A stretch of 5,662 bases of DNA from NCBI GenBank assembly GCA_903917955.1, contig CAIXCO010000193.1, positions 1 to 5,662 on the forward strand, in the 5' to 3' direction. Position numbers and translations under genes: made by a program. Shown here in pieces: positions 4,626 to 5,662 of this stretch. This stretch comes from an uncultured Chlorobiaceae bacterium (GTDB taxonomy: Bacteria; Bacteroidota; Chlorobiia; Chlorobiales; Chlorobiaceae). The notes under the pieces are model-generated. The model did no database searches, had not been told where the DNA came from, and saw only the letters and a list, made by a program, of their open reading frames with translations. Each line of letters begins with the position of its first letter. Positions within the stretch are counted from its first letter, which is position 1.

Positions 4626-5662
4626 ATGTCTGATCCTGTCATCAAGCGGGCGCTGGTCTCTGTATCTGATAAAACCGGTATTGTTGAGTTTTGCCGGGAG
4701 TTGAGTGGCATGGGCGTTGAAATTTTCTCAACAGGGGGAACCTTGAAGTCGCTGCAGGATTCAGGTGTCAGCGCCGCCTCCATCTCAACCATCACCGGAT
4801 TTCCGGAAATCATGGATGGACGGGTCAAAACCCTCCACCCGAAAATACACGGTGGACTGCTTGCCGTCAGGGAGAACCTGGACCATGTTAAACAGGCAAC
4901 CGAGAACGGAATCAGCTTTATTGATCTTGTTGTTGTGAATCTCTATCCTTTCGAGGCTACGGTGGCAAAACCGGACGTAACCTTCGAGGATGCCATAGAA
5001 AATATTGATATCGGCGGCCCCTCCATGCTCCGCAGCGCAGCCAAGAATAACGAGTCGGTAACGGTGGTCACCGACAGTGCCGACTACGCGCTTGTGTTGC
5101 AGGAGATGCGGGAGAATAGCGGTGCTACAAAAAGGACGACCCGCTTGACGCTTGCGTTGAAGGTTTTTGAACTCACCTCCCGTTATGACCGCGCCATTGC
5201 CTCCTATCTGGCTGGAGCTGTCGGCGGAGCGTCACAAGAGGCGTCGGCGAAGATGAGCGTCAGCCTTGAGCGTGAGCTTGATATGCGCTACGGTGAGAAT
5301 CCGCATCAGAGCGCAGGGCTCTACCGCCTGACCGATGAGAACGGCACCCGCTCCTTCGCCGACTTCTTTGAGAAGCTGCACGGCAAGGAGCTCTCTTACA
5401 ATAACATGCTCGATATTGCTGCAGCCGTCACCCTGATTGAGGAGTTCCGTGGTGAAGAGCCGACCGTGGTCATTGTCAAACATACCAATCCGTGCGGCGT
5501 TGCACAGGCCCCGACACTTGCCGAAGCCTACCGCAGGGCATTTTCAACCGATACCCAGGCCCCTTTTGGCGGCATTATCGCCTTCAACCGCCCTCTCGAC
5601 ATGGAAGCGGCTCAGGCTGTCAATGAAATCTTCACCGAAATTCTTATTGCTCCCGCTTTTGA
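4626..5662 (+). CDS. purH: Bifunctional AICAR transformylase / IMP cyclohydrolase, 3' end outside window
   Basis: PurH catalyses the last two steps of de novo purine synthesis in the cytoplasm: formylation of AICAR with 10-formyl-tetrahydrofolate, then ring closure to IMP. The window holds 345 of about 520-525 residues. The N-terminal MGS-like cyclohydrolase domain shows RALVSVSDKTGI (8-19), STGGT (35-39), GRVKTLHPKIHGG (65-77), NLYPFE (105-110) and DIGGPSMLRSAAKN (128-141). The transformylase domain begins after about 200 with RYGENPHQ (221-228), LSYNN (256-260), the catalytic Lys-His in KHTNPCG (285-291), and PFGGI (313-317). All key residues are present and the frame is undamaged to the window edge. 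The start MSDPVIKRAL at 4626 matches the usual PurH N-terminus; no Shine-Dalgarno sequence is seen, which may indicate weak or structure-dependent initiation. It is 274 bases from the hydrolase gene and so is probably its own transcription unit. Confidence 0.98.
   Translation, partial: MSDPVIKRALVSVSDKTGIVEFCRELSGMGVEIFSTGGTLKSLQDSGVSAASISTITGFPEIMDGRVKTLHPKIHGGLLAVRENLDHVKQATENGISFIDLVVVNLYPFEATVAKPDVTFEDAIENIDIGGPSMLRSAAKNNESVTVVTDSADYALVLQEMRENSGATKRTTRLTLALKVFELTSRYDRAIASYLAGAVGGASQEASAKMSVSLERELDMRYGENPHQSAGLYRLTDENGTRSFADFFEKLHGKELSYNNMLDIAAAVTLIEEFRGEEPTVVIVKHTNPCGVAQAPTLAEAYRRAFSTDTQAPFGGIIAFNRPLDMEAAQAVNEIFTEILIAPAF

Noticed and set aside
1..5662. CRISPR array, insertion sequence or rRNA
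   Set aside because: No regularly spaced repeats, transposase motifs, terminal inverted repeats or rRNA-like sequence were seen on reading both strands.

Overview
The window most likely comes from a green sulfur bacterium (Chlorobiaceae, Chlorobium/Pelodictyon type). The main evidence is the 3' purH, whose protein reads like the Chlorobi PurH. A plant-type geranylgeranyl reductase remnant and moderate GC fit this. The genus is an inference from remembered family sequences; no search was run.

Layout. Bases 1-123 are the C-terminal end of a membrane protein. Bases 124-494 hold no convincing gene, only a pyrimidine-rich stretch with a 12-bp direct repeat. Bases 495-997 are a BrnT/BrnA type II toxin-antitoxin pair in the usual toxin-first order with a one-base overlap, but the toxin has TGA where a Trp codon is expected at codon 7. 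Bases 1118-1321 encode a small two-CxxC (zinc-ribbon-like) protein with an unresolved start; the only upstream in-frame ATG is followed seven codons later by TAA. A 35-codon ORF bridges to the next gene. Bases 1429-1880 are a broken geranylgeranyl-reductase-family flavoprotein (internal deletion plus frameshift). It runs directly into an N-truncated arylamine N-acetyltransferase remnant (to 2445) that has lost its catalytic Cys motif, has Asn at the catalytic His position, and carries an in-frame TAA. The stretch 495-2445 is therefore a patch of gene decay.

From 2446 on the sequence looks healthy: a leader region with a perfect TATAAT and small hairpins (2446-2798), an intact secreted CARDB-like protein (2799-3311), a strong hairpin (3353-3385), an intact alpha/beta hydrolase (3407-4351), a 274-base gap with several stem-loops and a possible pseudoknot (4352-4625), and the first 345 codons of purH, which runs off the window.

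How the genes relate. All convincing genes are on the + strand, but they do not form one pathway. brnT/brnA are translationally coupled. The zinc-ribbon gene, small ORF and reductase remnant are packed like a former operon. The CARDB protein and hydrolase are separated by a hairpin and are probably independent units. purH is a housekeeping gene. I see no convincing new multi-gene system. The items most worth a second look are the disrupted toxin beside an intact antitoxin, the reductase/acetyltransferase chimera, and the structured region before purH.
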